Shown: positions 46,408 to 58,903 of the stretch, one piece after another
Position numbering within the stretch: the stretch's first letter is position 1
Layout of the letters: each line of letters opens with the position of its first letter
NCBI GenBank assembly: GCA_019914995.1
Contig: CM034135.1
Location: 4,466,501-4,530,500, forward strand
Direction: 5' to 3'
Length of the DNA stretch: 64,000 nt
From: Acanthochlamys bracteata
Taxonomy: Eukaryota; Streptophyta; Magnoliopsida; Pandanales; Velloziaceae
Notes under the pieces: generated by a model
Seen by the model: the letters and a program-made list of their open reading frames with translations, nothing else
The model's database searches: none
What the model was told of the DNA's origin: nothing
Position numbers and translations under genes: made by a program

Positions 46408-49400
46408 TGAGACATTGAGAGGTATCCTATAGTATGACTTTGCTAGTTTTTCACTATTTTTATCTTAGCCTTTTTTTCCATAAATTAGTTAGCAAAGGAT
46501 GTGCTACCTTTCGATGTCTATTTCCCTTGTGATTAAAGATTTTCTATGATGCTCTAGCATTAATTCTCTTCTCTATTATGTTCACATCCAAGAGTCATCA
46601 TTCTTTTCTTATTTTATAGGATAAATAAGTTTTGACTGTATATGTAGTATGCATATTATTTTCTTAGTGCATCTAGATAAAAGTGGTCCATTCTTTTCTT
46701 AAATGTACCATACTACAATGTTTTTTTCGAGTGCATCTTTGGGTTAATAGATTTGCACTTTGTTACCTATCCCTTAATTAGTATGAGTTTGGTCAGAACA
46801 AGTTACCATAACATGACAGTAGTCCCTAGCCTGACCATCTGGTTCTTATTAAATGTGTTCCTATACTGGCCAGTCAAATAGGCACAAAATGCTAATGTAG
46901 TGATCAGGAGTCTTACCTAGGGTGGTGTAGGAATCATATAAAAGTTTTCATCATTAATGATACGAGATGAATGTCTAAAGGACACATCCTTCATTCACTA
47001 TTAATGTATAAATGTGAAAATTATGTCCTCAGTTTTTTAGAAAGATCACAAGTATTAGCACATTTAAGGAAGATGATTTTTAGTGTGAACACTCATCTTC
47101 ATTTGCAATCTCGTGCGTATGGACATGTTGCAGACACTATAGAACTTACAAGAATTGTGAAGACTATTTGATTTTCTTAACTATAGAGTCCTGTTATAAA
47201 GAAATATATGATTCCATAACTGCCTTATGATGTTTAGAATAGGTTAGTACAGGTACAAGAAACCTGTCTTGGGAACTGTAAGAAGGATTTAAGCTTTCTG
47301 CATTATCCTCCTTTTAAGAAGGCTCTACCAAAGGAGCTCCTGTAATTCTCATAATGAAATTTAAACGTTGCTTGATTTATTTTGTTGTCTGCTTCCCTGA
47401 TGAAGAAGAGCTGAGCTCACTATCATGACTAATTCATTGAGGCTGGAATAATGGTTTTCTAGATTTTGGATTAAGGTCACGTATTTCACAGTACTTATGT
47501 GTTAAAACTTGTATACTTCTCAGTTCGACTCCTATGTGTTCTTTTGTAATCAAGTCAATACTAGTATTGGATTGATGGGATTGTAGAGAAAACAATACTA
47601 GACATAATATAGTTATCTACAAGCACATTCAAACAAAATGCTAGAAAAAAGATATTGTAGTTTTGGAGGAAGTTTATAGAACATCATGTTATGTGAAATT
47701 AGAAACGCTTGTGCTGTTAAGAGAAAAGTTGCTGGTTACAAGCTCCTTTATGAGATGAGGTTACAAGCCTCCTACTGCGAATTGTTCAGCTCATCGTAGG
47801 CTTTGCAAGGCTCTATAACTCTAATTTTCAGCTGCAAAGTTGTTCGTAAGTAACTTATGGTTAGCACAAAGAATGTAATGTTAAATATATGCATATATAT
47901 ATAGGGAGTACGCTGGAGTGTGCATAAGGATTGGAGTGCCCATAACCCTCCCCTATATATATATATATATAAGGTCTATAGTTAGCTTTGACTATACTTC
48001 TTTGCATAATTTGCATATAGACAAAAACATAGTTTGGGCTTAATGATTTACAAGGAAGTTTCTGCAAAAAGAGTAATTTATGATTAAAAAATTAATCTTG
48101 GTAGTCATAAGTTATGGGCAATTGCATGGTTTATAATAGCACCATGAAATTAGAAATATTTTCATATAAGGTCAAGTTGTTGCAGGAAATAGTAGAATGT
48201 AATGCTAGAAAACTAGTTTCTGTGGTCAGATGGAATGTCAAATGTGATTAACTTCAAATCGCAAAACCCTTTAATGTTTAACAAACCAATATATGAGTTT
48301 GATCAAATTATTAACCTTTAATACACAGTGCTCCATCCATGGATTGTTAGCATATACCTCTTTACAGTATTACCTCTTACCCATTAGCCCACCATAATAT
48401 GTATGTTTGTCAATAAGCATGTGTGTATGTATAGTTAGATCTGTATGCCAGTAATCTGATATTTCCAGCTGAGGTTCTTACCATGTGGTTAACACAAGTT
48501 TTTTGACAGATCAGAATCACATGACAAAGTTGCACATTATAGCTGGTCATGATAGGTGATCATTTAAAGTAGACAAAGTTAATCTTTCGAGTGGAGTTAA
48601 TATGACCAACTGCTGTATGTGATGTTTGTATATATACCAATCATTAATTAAACGAATTCTTGTTAAGTGCTTAAGCTGTCTCCATTTTTCATAAAACATG
48701 TATTTCCAAGTCCTCAAGATGCAGATATGAAGAAATTGAGGAGTGGATGCCCTAGCCGAACAATCTATATTATATTATATTATATCTATAATGTATGTTC
48801 AAAGGATGTTACAGGGGAAAAAAGCTTAAAGTAGTTTGAAACAATTCTAGTATGCAATCCATAGTTGAAAATACTACTTAAGGAAAAGGCAGAGAAAGAA
48901 GAAGACTACCTAGATATTAAAGTACCACAGCGGTAAGACCTAAGGCCAAAGCAAGGAGCTAAAGAAAGAGAAAAGAAAAATGAAAGAAGAAGATTAAGGA
49001 AAGGAATACGGTAAGGGAAACTAAGGCAGCTAATATTAAGGACTAAGAAGAATGACTTGGTTCTGTCTAAGGTAATTTGATATGGTTATCTTTGGAGGCA
49101 ATCTAGGTTGGCAAACCTACCACATCGAGATGGGATGATGGAGAACTCTGCAAAAATTTTGTTGCAAATGGGGGTTCTAGTAATTAAGGGTTGAAAATGT
49201 AGATAACATGAAACACATGCTAAACATTTTAGGTAAATACTAACTGATTTGAGAACCTGATAGCTACAAGGATATCGAATAAGAAAGCACAAATCCATGA
49301 GGTAGAATGTTTATTTAACACCACCTTTAACTACTCGATACATAATCATCAATGATGATACATACCAAAAGAGAAAAAGGAAGAGGCTGCAAAATAGAAG

Positions 49401-52400
49401 AGGAACTTGCACTCATACAATGTGATAGTGGCTTTGAGTTACAAGTCCTAATAACAATGTTTACGTCTTTGTACACTACATCAAGATGTGATACTGTATG
49501 CAAAGAATGGTTAAATGCTACGGATAATTTCCTTCACTTGAGAGTTAGTGAAAGCATGTAGTGATATGTGTGGCAGTATGAGGGTGTCTGGTATCAAGTC
49601 TTCTGAAGATACGGCAAAGTTTTATTTGAAGACTGGTTATTGATACCAACTTACTTGCTGGCATGGATTGGGGGTGCACTAGTCACTACCATATATCATT
49701 TTCAATGCCATGTATCTAATTGAATGTTTGAGGACGATAGAATGCTGAGTTGTAAGGTTTATCGTCTGATTTCAGGATATTGATACCATATAGAGATACA
49801 GAAGATTCTAAAGTTACGACATTACATTACCATGACAAATAAATTTGTAGAGATAAATGTTGAACTGTAAACGCTGGGTGTGGGTCTTTTTTTTAACACA
49901 CAATGCATAAAAGTTCACAATGTTTATTGTATGTTTAATACTGAGTGGTTCCAATGTATTGTCTTTGTTATTGCAGATAGTGAGGACCACTCAGTTTCTT
50001 ACCTTTGATTATATTTTTTTATGAATTCCATTCATTAATTTAAGTATGTCTTGCAGGTCAATGGCTTACCTATACCTTGCTGGAGATATTACTGTTATCG
50101 AATAATTTAAAACGGCTCTTGGGTACAAGATAACACTTCTCTTTTTCTTGATTCTTTATAGAAAATCAGTTCCCTTCTCATCCGTTATCTGATTTTGTTC
50201 ATATATATGTTCCCCTCAATAACTAGCTCTAGGTCCTGCATCTCGTATAGGTGTGATGTAGACCTGTGGATGGCCATTTTTCTTTTCTTTCCTTTACCCC
50301 ATTATGAGCATCGAGGAATATTAGCTTATGAATCGTGAAGCCAATTGTACATGATGTGGACAATATTTTGCCTCAACAAAATTTTTCCCTAGTATGTTTG
50401 TCGATATTGATATTGTAAATCTCAATTTTTCATTCACATAAGAGAGAAAACGGATTTTCGGTGTACTGGAATCTTGTACTGTCAAAGAGTTTGATTTGAA
50501 TAGGAGCTATGTTTTTGACATGCTTCTAAATAAATGGATACTCGACGAATCTTGAAAGAAAACTCTAGGATCATAAGGGACATGGAAGCTAGTCTTACGA
50601 TTTCAGTTTGTATTCAATTTCCATAAAGTGATTGCTGATTGCGACCATGTGGTTTCTGGTAACTAGCTTCCAAGAAAGCTTGTATTCAAACTTACTCCCA
50701 TGAATATTAATGTCTGGTTTGAGATTTATTTTGTATATTCCTTGAGCAATTTCGTAACAGTGGTCCTTGTATGGCAGCCGTGATAATAAATAAAGACGGT
50801 TGCTTATCTTAGTGATGGAGTACCTTGTAGACCAGTCTCAAATGTCTGAGACTCTGAATTATATAGTTCTGTTGATTAAGCAGTACTTTCATAATTTCAT
50901 TTCTCTGTATGGAGTTATAGATTTAGACTGCAATATACTTCTAACAAAACTATATTTGTATGAGAATAGCCTAAAGACCTGTTTACTTCACCGTAAGTAG
51001 ATCTGAAAGTGATTTTTTTTTTCACAAATTCGCTTCCTACTGACAATTTGTATTTACTTTCAGAAATTTACTTTTACAAATTCAGTTCGTAACAATTCAC
51101 TTCCATCACTTGTGTATATATCAGTTACTTAACATAAGTTTTCCAAAAGGTTTTTCAGTTTAGCCTGTTACTGTGTATATATCAAGCAACTTTCTTTTAT
51201 GAAAAGTAATTTAGCATAAATTGTAGGCAAAAGTTAATCTCTTTGCTCGTACTATATATATTCCTTCCCAAAAATTCAGGGAACTAGCTAGAGTTTTGGT
51301 CTACTTCAAGTGGAAATCGCAGCTTCTTTCCATGATAATTTAATCATGGAAGACAGAATCCGAAGCATGCATAGAAAAACATAGGTCATGTTTCTACACA
51401 ACGGTAAAAATAACTACTAATAGCTTTTATTATACGTCTCTGATGAAACCAAAGAAATAGCTTTGTTTTAGAATCAAGTTGTCTATGTGCTTCAATGACC
51501 ATGTTGCATAACCAAGTTATATGTATACCATAGTTGTTCTACAAGAATTTGAAGATATTTTACCGTACATATATATGAAATATGTAACTTCAGCACACTC
51601 TTCCCAGAAAATTCAATCCTATTCATGCTGTAGTTTCATATTAAATCTTAGTTTTAGTTTTAGACTTCTTTTAGACTCCTATACTGGTGCAATAATTTCT
51701 TCTATGCACTCTGTAAAGGCAAGTTTCCAGGTCAGCCTATTTACCTATAGCTTCAACTAAAATCAGCTTTAAATTAGAACTTTGACAATTAAGAAAGTTT
51801 TCATTGCTGACAGTAGTTTGCAGATTGATTGCTAACTAATTTTCTGTAAGCTAAAGCACAAACTTCTTACGTTATTTGAGTAATTGATTAGTCAAATATG
51901 CAGCAGCACATGATCAACCACTTTTAGTGCAGAATCTTCATTAATATAAATGTGAGGATCAGAACAAGATGAGAATTCCAATTGAATTATAGGAATTTCT
52001 TTGTGTTTCTTATGACTAATTAGACCACTAAGTGTTTAGCCCTTTTTTTTTTAAAATCAAGAGAGCACTTCTCAGCACTCACTACCTACAAATGTTTTTT
52101 AACTTCAACATGAAATTTTAAAAGGGTTGAATTGAAGCTTGACTATCAGTAATCTTTACAATCTTTACGCATCACGGAGCATCTTCGACGTGCTCTCCTT
52201 ACCCAGACGATTCCCTTTACTTCTCTTGTGATTAGAAAAATCAAACAAATATATCTCTCAATCTCTTGTCTCGTCACCTGTCTACATTACAAGATCATTT
52301 AATGTTTGCTTCAATTTTCAAATCATCATGTCAGTTATGAATGTTTTTGAGTGATCCAATGAAGCATATATATACGTATATGTATGCAAGGCTTTGAACT

Positions 52401-52577
52401 ATATACGTTCATAAAAATTTACTTGTCAGAGTCACTCTTCTCGCACCATGTGAAAAAAAAAATTATTTTTTAAATCGAGTACAACAAGTAGCTAGCTATG
52501 CATATAAATTGAACTAATCATCAGCTTTGAACTACTTCTAATTTCTTTAGATCACCAAAAGAAAGATACATACCATC
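46408..52577. other. 6.2 kb with no recognised gene
   Basis: The first part probably holds the 3' untranslated region of the coiled-coil gene; splice-like sites near 49976 and 50056 could mark 3'-leader introns or an unrelated non-coding transcript. Frames such as 46971-47171, 49352-49561 and 51521-51760 have no motif I recognise. A small palindrome at 47893-47970 and a degenerate MITE-like patch at 50968-51110 (with GTTTACTTCACCG) are the only repeats noted. Confidence 0.4.
47893..47970. repeat. Short inverted-repeat element, TATATAGGG ends
   Basis: About 78 bp, running from ATATATATATAGGGAG to CCCTATATATATATATAT. The ends are inverted repeats anchored by GGG/CCC next to TA runs. Inside are two GGAGTG phrases. 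It could be a very small MITE or a chance TA-rich palindrome. Confidence 0.35.
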
Positions 52578-52865
52578 ATGAAGACCACCATCTCATCAAG
52601 AGCTGCTGCTGCTGCTACTACAACTTTTAGCATTCTCTTTGTGGCCTCACTACTTCTAGTGCTCTTGTTTCTTTGTTCTGAAAACAACAACAGAAGCATG
52701 CAAAGAGAAATTGTCCATGCAAGAAGGCTTCTGAAGTCTGTCGCTTCCAGTACTAGTACAACTACTGCAGTTTTAAAAGGCAACGCGAGTGCGGTTCGGG
52801 AGGAAGTAGTGAATGCATCGATGAGGTGTATACCGCAGAGCAAGTTTAATCCTTCGCAGAATTAG
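52578..52865 (+). CDS. Secreted peptide precursor candidate, CLE-like C-terminus
   Basis: A single frame of 95 residues from a good-context ATG (ATCATGAAG). Residues 17-33 (FSILFVASLLLVLLFLC) form a signal peptide or signal anchor after a short basic/Ala-rich N-terminus. A variable Ser/Thr-rich, basic middle (RSMQREIVHARRLLKS, SSTSTTTAV) follows, and the chain ends MRCIPQSKFNPSQN. This layout is that of plant peptide-hormone precursors. The last 13 residues resemble the CLE peptide motif (R-x-V-P-x-G-P-N-P-x-x-N) but with one extra residue and S-K-F in place of G-P. It may be a divergent CLE-related gene or another post-translationally processed peptide family I do not recall. DNA upstream has TATATATA-type sequence near 52370-52400. 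No defects. Confidence 0.65.
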   Translation: MKTTISSRAAAAATTTFSILFVASLLLVLLFLCSENNNRSMQREIVHARRLLKSVASSTSTTTAVLKGNASAVREEVVNASMRCIPQSKFNPSQN

Positions 52866-53454
52866 TAGCTAGAGGGTTGTCAATGAAGGACTGTAATAGT
52901 TTTGTAGATCCTCCGTTATTTTTTTCTATTGTCATTTTTTCTTTTTAGAAGGGTTAGGAAGAGAGTAGAACAGGTAACTAATGTGGTTTTAGTTAGTTCC
53001 AAATCTTTACATATGTAAGTAGTTTTCTTTAATTTCCTACTTCAAAGTGGCCAAGAATGTTTTTTGCGAGTTTGATAATACTACCAGAGAATATATCTAA
53101 TTCAATTTCACTTCTGTTTTCACCCTTTCACTAATATTTATAGATACCTTGAGAAGAAATCTGAAGGATTAACTAGCTATGTGCATGTAGCTTTTGAATT
53201 CTGCAACTACAGCTTTCCTTGTTGCCTCCGAAATCAAGTTTGATTCACTGTAAAATTTCCTGAAAGCTTAAACATTCAAAGATTGAAGTCAACAGCACTG
53301 TTATGGTTGACATAAACCGAAGTTGATAACAATCTGAAAATTTTGCTTAGTTTCTCTGTTTCTTTAGTGTTGCTAGAAATATCAATTTTGCAGCATCTTT
53401 AGTTTTAGAATTTATCTCTTCAGTTCAAGATAACCTTCAGTTGCCTTCATGAAA
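52866..53454. other. 3' region of the peptide gene
   Basis: Probably 3' untranslated sequence at first (T-rich stretch at 52917-52945). No other gene seen. Confidence 0.4.
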
Positions 53455-53594
53455 GGCGTGTTTACTTGTCCGTATATGATGTAAACACTAAATTTCTCAA
53501 AAATAAAATTTTAAACATAAATTATAAACAAGTAAATTATTTAAAAATGATTTATTAAGTAAAAGATTTACTTTTAAGCAACATAAACACGTCC
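53455..53594. mobile_element. Small Tourist-like MITE, 140 bp
   Basis: Starts GGCGTGTTTACTTGTC and ends GCAACATAAACACGTCC, good inverted repeats. Flanked by AAA on both sides. It is AT-rich and non-coding. Confidence 0.6.
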
Positions 53595-53755
53595 AAAATG
53601 AAAGCCTCAGTATAGTAAAATTCTATACTATGCATTCTACAGAGCGTCGGGCGAATCGTGCAACACCACGCTGCTAAATAATAATTGTGAGTTTGGGATT
53701 TCCTTATTGCCGTTTGATATCTTGTGAAACGAATATCAAATTCTCCTTCGAAATA

Positions 53756-53994
53756 GGAGGCGTTGGAGAGTTTATAAAATAAAAATTTTATGAAATGATA
53801 AGTATTTTTATTTTTTTAAATAAATTTTATTGCTTTGATTTAAAAATATAGTAAAAATAAACGTTAAAAATTTCATATAAAATTTTTCTATATTTTTTAA
53901 ATTTTAAAATAAAATTTTTAAATATTTATAAAAAATATATTAAAATATAAAATCAAAAATCAAAAAATTATTTTTGGAGAACGCTAAGGGCGTG
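53756..53994. mobile_element. Tourist-like MITE, eroded
   Basis: Starts GGAGGCGTTGGAGAG and ends TTTTTGGAGAACGC; the AT-rich interior resembles the GTTTGG-terminus family at 2576 and 7816. It directly abuts the next MITE. Confidence 0.45.
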
Positions 53995-53997
53995 TTT

Positions 53998-54279
53998 CAA
54001 ACGTCCGTAACTCTACTTTTTCTGTCAAATTTTGAGTTCTGAATAGTTCATATATTTCAATTACAAAAAATTTAAAATATTATTTTCACATACGGAATTT
54101 CAGTTCTAATTTTTTATTTATATATTTTTTCAATATAATTATATCTTTTAACTTTTAACACACTTTCAAAAATTATTGAACTCAAATACCAAACTTCATT
54201 TCTATTTTATTTTTTAATAAACTCTACTTTCTACTCTTCACTTTTATAAAGTCCAGCTACGGATATTTGAAACATGTAC
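53998..54279. mobile_element. Tourist-like MITE, 282-bp family
   Basis: 282 bp from GGGCGTGTTTCAAACGTCCG to CGGATATTTGAAACATGTAC, a clear terminal inverted repeat, flanked by TAA on both sides (53995-53997 and 54280-54282). Same length and similar ends as 40737-41018. Confidence 0.7.
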
Positions 54280-54282
54280 TAA

Positions 54283-54760
54283 ACTAAACAGTCCTATAGT
54301 AGATTTTTATTTACTATAAATGGACTAATGGGTACTTTTAATCATACTTGTTAGAATCGAATGGAACAACGACACGAAAAACTATCCTGGTCGATGGTTT
54401 TAGAGTTGATCCAGCTAGTCGACAGGTTGACATGGTGTCGGTGGTTTTCAAGTTGCAACTGGCCAATAGCAGCAGCAACAACAACATAGTGGCTTGATGT
54501 ATGAATTTCAAGAACAACAACAATATAAACAACAATCATAATTCACAGCAGTACTAGCACAATGATTACTAGAAAGATAAAAAAATTAGAACTTTTTCAT
54601 CATGAAATTACATAAAATTTGAAAGAAATCGAAGCCGAATAAAAGAAAAATTATCATGTTGAGAATTACAGTTGATTGGAGAACCTAATCCTAAAACTCT
54701 CTGATGGATTATCGATTATGGAGAGCTGAAGAAGATCTGAGAACTAAACAAGAAGAAATT
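54283..54760. other. Intergenic DNA before the peroxidase fragment
   Basis: Short minus-strand frames at 54338-54539 are Leu/Ile-rich reads of AAC repeats, not genes. Nothing else recognised. Confidence 0.45.
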
Positions 54761-54764
54761 ACGG

Positions 54765-55013
54765 CAAGCAGCGCATCAACATCTGCTCTCTCAAATCCAT
54801 TCAAAACCATTGACTAAATCATTCAAAAGCTCAAGGACAAAGGATTCATCACTAAAGAGATGATTGCGCTCTTTGGAGCCCACATTGTTGGCTTTGCTCA
54901 CTGCCGTCTATTCCGTTCCTGCATCTACAACGACATCAACATTGATCCGAGCTTCACTCAATCATTGCAAACCAACTAGCTTTAGATTCCGACGACGGGA
55001 ACTTGGCTCCCCT
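54765..55013 (+). pseudogene. Class III peroxidase fragment, C-terminal half
   Basis: In frame through 54770-54980: an in-frame TAA after KTID, then KLKDKGFITKEMIALFGAHI, VGFAHCRLF and YNDINIDPSFTQSLQTN with stops. After a further frame change GNLAPLD is readable. The GAH(T/I)(I/V)GxxHC block is the proximal-heme histidine region of plant secretory peroxidases, and NLAPLD is the conserved phrase that follows. The reading breaks at 55013 because the LTR of gypsy-2 is inserted there. Dead copy. Any continuation would lie beyond the right edge. Confidence 0.8.
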
Positions 55014-55319
55014 TGACTAGCAGAAACTCGAACAGGTTCGGAAACAACTATGATACGATCGTAGTGAACAAAGAAAGAAAAGAGAAAACGAACAGAGGAT
55101 GGTTAGTAGGAACAAAGGAGGGAATGAAGAGGTGCAGAAGAATATAAGAAATTCAATCATGCATGCCCCAACCTAGGTCATGCTTTCTTTATTTATAACA
55201 TAAGAGATACTCCGTACTTGAAATTCTAATAAAAGATAAACTTTTTCCTACTGAAGTTTTATTCTAATTAAACTACACCAAAAGGACTCTCTATTGGAGC
55301 TAAACTCCTACATAACATA
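55014..55319 (-). repeat. 3' LTR of gypsy-2, outer half
   Basis: Begins TGACTAGCAGAAACTCG at the break in the peroxidase fragment; on the element's strand it ends CTGCTAGTCA. A TATA box (TTATAAATAAAG on the minus strand, about 55205-55190) lies inside. The LTR continues at 60690-60980 after gypsy-1, which inserted into it. The reconstructed length is about 597 bp. Confidence 0.7.
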
Positions 55320-55700
55320 TGTTGTGTTTTCATGTTGAAAACACAAGGATGTGTTGGAAGTCTGGAGGAGGATGAAGACAGAAGCTTAGTAGAAGGTGTG
55401 CAAAACAGAGAGGAGGTGCAACAGTAGAAAAAGGAAAATATATTCGCTGCTTAGGGTGTACATGTATATATCTATTTATACTCTTACATCATACAAGAGT
55501 TTATTCATGACTTAGCTATCTTTCTAATACAAGAATTTACTTATGGTAATTCTTGCTACAAAATCTTATTGTGATCTTTTACTTCTAATTAGAGGCATGA
55601 CTGATATAATTGCTCTGTATATGGCTGGCCTCAAGTTGTGTATCCCGGACAGTTAGCATGTCTGTTTGTTATGCGCCTTGGCCGAGCTGCTGGTGCAATA
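55320..55700 (-). repeat. 3' LTR of gypsy-1
   Basis: 381 bp; on the plus strand starts TGTTGTGTTTTCATG and ends GGTGCAATA, where the partner LTR has GATGCAACA. The last two changes destroy the canonical TG start of this LTR on the element's strand. A short palindrome (TGTGTTTTCATGTTGAAAACACA-like, 55323-55345) lies at its outer end. Confidence 0.9.
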
Positions 55701-56849
55701 TTCCCCTCCCCAGGAAGGACGGGCTGGTCCTCGAGACCTTGAGTGGTGGGTATACCTACAATGGTTGTCTCCACTAGTGGTAGCTGAGCTGAGAACTCCG
55801 GTGGTGCAAAGCGTCCATCTTTGAGTTGAGACACGTGAAAGACTGGGTGAATACGTGGACTACGTGGTAGTTCCAAGCGGTAGGCGACTTGTCCCACACG
55901 TTGAATGATGCGAAAAGGACCATAAAAACGGTGTCAAAGCTTCCTATTACGGCGTTCCGCAACGGATGATTGACGATAAGGTTGTAACTTCAGAAATACC
56001 ATATCACCTGTTTGATATTGTTTATCCCTGCGATGCCCGTCTGCTTGCTGTTTCATGCGTGATTGTGGACGGTGCAAGTGAGTCTTTAGATCACGTAAGA
56101 TCTCATCACGTTCACGCAATTGTGCCCCAACTTCATCCGAACGAATAGGTTCCGTAGTGAAAGAAACTAAGGGTGGTGGGGGTCTTCCGTAGACTACTTC
56201 GAATGGTGTTGTCTTTGTTGTAGAATGGACATGGGTGTTGTATGAATATCCAGCCCAATGGAGCCAACGAACCCATTGCTTCGGTTGGTCACCTACGAAA
56301 CAACGTAAATACGATTCCAAGCCACGATTGACAATCTCGGTTTAGCCATCCGTTTGGGGGTGGTAGGCGGTGCTTAAGTGGATAGAGGTACCTTGCATCC
56401 GATGAAGTTCCTTCCAAAAGGAGCTAAGAAACACTGGATCACGATCAGAAACTATAGAGGTCGGGCACCCATGAAGACGAACCACTTCTTTTGCAAAGAC
56501 AGCAGCGACTTGTGGGGCGAAATACGGATGTCGAAGGGTGATAAAATGAGCATATTTGATGAGGCGATCCACAACAACTAAGATAACATCACGACCCTCG
56601 GACAATGGTAGCCCTTTCGATGAAATCCATAGAAATATCCGACCAAACAACACTTGGGATTGGCAAGGGTTGTAGCAACCCTGCTGGTCTGAGGCTTTCC
56701 GTTTTAGCTCGTGCGTAAGTGTTGCAGCTGTTGATGTAACGAAGGACATCTTTAGAGAGCCCGGGCCAATAGAACTGTTGGGAGATACGTTTGTAAGTAC
56801 GAAAATGGCCACCGTGGCCTCCAAATGTAGAATCATGAGCATCAAACAA
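55640..56849 (-). pseudogene. gypsy-1 integrase and C-terminal tail
   Basis: The zinc-binding region (56849 onward: [20 protein letters not shown], then SCNTYARAK, where the second Cys of CxxC is Tyr) is followed by the catalytic core: [39 protein letters not shown] and [10 protein letters not shown] with a stop after it. The second and third core motifs are visible. The C-terminal part has FEVVYGRPPPPLVSF, GDMVFLKLQPYRQ and [20 protein letters not shown]. The tail then reads [16 protein letters not shown] without a recognisable chromodomain. Frame changes occur near 56590, 56340 and 55930. Confidence 0.88.
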
Positions 56850-56891
56850 CAGCTGGCTGCGAAGAGACGACTCTGGTGAAACCCAAATGCA

Positions 56892-58300
56892 TCATTTGTA
56901 CAATAAAAAACCATGTTTAGTGGATAGTGTAGGGTGCGTACCAATGGAAGCTTGCTGGAAAAGACTTGTGGAGTGAGCGTCGGCTTGTTGAGCTCGTTGC
57001 AAGTCATCCCAAAATGGAGAATGGAGAGTTGATATTGCAGCGCATATAGCTTTGGAGCATCTCGATAGCGTGTCAGCTACCACATTTTCACGGTCAGGGC
57101 GATAAACGACTTGGTAGTTGAAGCCCATCAACTTAATTAACCATTTGTGTTGTGCTGGTGAATGTAAGCGTTGTTCTAATAAGTATTTAAGACTGAGGTG
57201 ATCAGTCTTGATGATAAAACGATTTTCGAGCAAGTAGGGGCGCCACTTCTGGACAACAAGAACTAAAGCTAGCAACTCTTTGTCATAGGTAGACTTAGCG
57301 GCTGCTGTGGGGGACAGTGTCTTACTGAAGAAGGCAATGGGTTTATCATTTTGGGATAACACCGCACCAAAACCTCTATTAGAGGCATCAGTTTCTACTG
57401 TAAAAGGCTTGGAAAAATCTGGTGCTGCCAACACTTGAGTAGAAGTCATGGCAAGTTTCAGTTGTTGAAATGTTGTCTCTACCTCAGAGGACCAGTCAAA
57501 GGAATCCTTTTTTAGGAGCAACATCAATGGGGCTGCGATATGCCCGTAGTTGCGAACGAATCTCCGATAATAGCCGGTAAGGCCTAAAAAGCCACGCAGT
57601 GCTGTTTGAGAAGTTGGAATCGGCCAATTCAACATAGCTTGAATCTTAGCAGGGTCAGCAGAGATTCCACCTTCAGAAACCAAATGTTCCAAATATTCTA
57701 ACTGATTGTAACCAAACTTGCATTTGCCTATATTTAGCATATAATTTATGATCCTACAAAACAGAAAGAACTATGGCTAGATGCTGTAAATGATCCTACC
57801 ACGATGAGCTGTAGACGAGTATATCATCAAAGAAGATAAGGACAAACCGTCGTAGATACGGGCGAAATACATCATTCATTAAGGCTTGGAAAGTAGCAGG
57901 AGCATTAGTTAAGCCAAAAGGCATCACTAGAAATTCATAGTGGCCATCGTGAGTTCGGAAAGCTGTCTTGTGAGTGTCGGTTTCCTTCACGCGGATTTGA
58001 TGGTAGCCAGACTTCAAGTCAATTTTGGAGAAAATCTTTGCACCATGTAGATCGTCGAGTAACTCGTCAATGACTGGGATTGGATATTTGTCCTTGATTG
58101 TATAGAGTTTAGAGCACGATAATCGACACAGAAACGCCAAATGCCATCTTTTTTCTTGACGAGTAAAATAGGTGAAGAGAATGCAGAATTACTTGGTCTG
58201 ATGATCCCTTACTGAAGGATCTCCTGCACGGTGCGTTAGATTTCCGCTTTTTGAATGTGAGGGTAACGGTAAGGACGAACACTAGTAGGTGCTGCCCCAA
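56892..58300 (-). pseudogene. gypsy-1 reverse transcriptase and RNase H
   Basis: Reverse transcriptase: [51 protein letters not shown] and the catalytic [11 protein letters not shown] motif (57800-58090). After a frame change at about 57740-57796 comes GFLGLTGYYRRFVRNYGHIA and RNase H with its acidic residues in ETDASNRGFGAVLSQ, TYDKELLALVLVV and IKTDHLSLKYLLEQ. The upstream part of the polymerase (58150-58300) is interrupted by stops. Confidence 0.9.
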
Positions 58301-58556
58301 AAAATAATGGTATGCCGTGGTCTAGAGAGCGCTAAGGAGGGAACCCGAGAATGGGTTTAAAGACTGAACTATATGCATCTAACAGTTGTTGCAGATCTAG
58401 AGGATGATGTGCCACTTGCTCCGTTGGTGGTGAGGCAGCCATTAGGCGTATGGAGCATAAGGTTAATCCCTGCAGTAGGCTAGTCAATCTGGAAACACCT
58501 CCCTCACGAATTCCCTCAAGAACAAAGTCCTTTCCAGACAAGGAAAATTGCATATC

Positions 58557-58838
58557 TTATCTTTTCCAATTACAAACAACATCTCCTAAGCTCTCAAGCC
58601 ATTGGATACCCAAAACTAAATCCATACCTCCTAACGAAAATGGGTATGCATCGACGTATAGTTGAGCACCTTGAATTGTAAGAGGAATTTGTCTATACAT
58701 TACCTTAATGGAAAGGGGTCTCCCATCCGCGAGTTCCACGTTGAGGGTGCGAACCCTTGTGCTTCGTAGCTGTAGTTGTTTTACAAGTCTCTCAGTGATA
58801 AAATTATGGGTGCTGCCGGAGTCAATCAATATGAACAC
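58557..58838 (-). pseudogene. gypsy-1 aspartic protease
   Basis: The active-site triad DSG is kept (FILIDSGSTHNF), followed by LNVELADGRPL, AQLYVDAYPFSLGGMDLVLG and IQWLESLGDVVCNW. The segment itself is open but is separated from gag by a frame change and from the polymerase by stops, so no polyprotein can form. Confidence 0.88.
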
Positions 58839-58903
58839 ATCCAGATTTTTAATCTTTCCTACAACTCGTATGGTCTGTGGACCTACTAAGCCATGAATGG
58901 CAC

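Noticed and set aside
52547..52843. 98-codon minus-strand frame
   Set aside because: Antisense of the secreted-peptide gene, which has the better start context and signal sequence.
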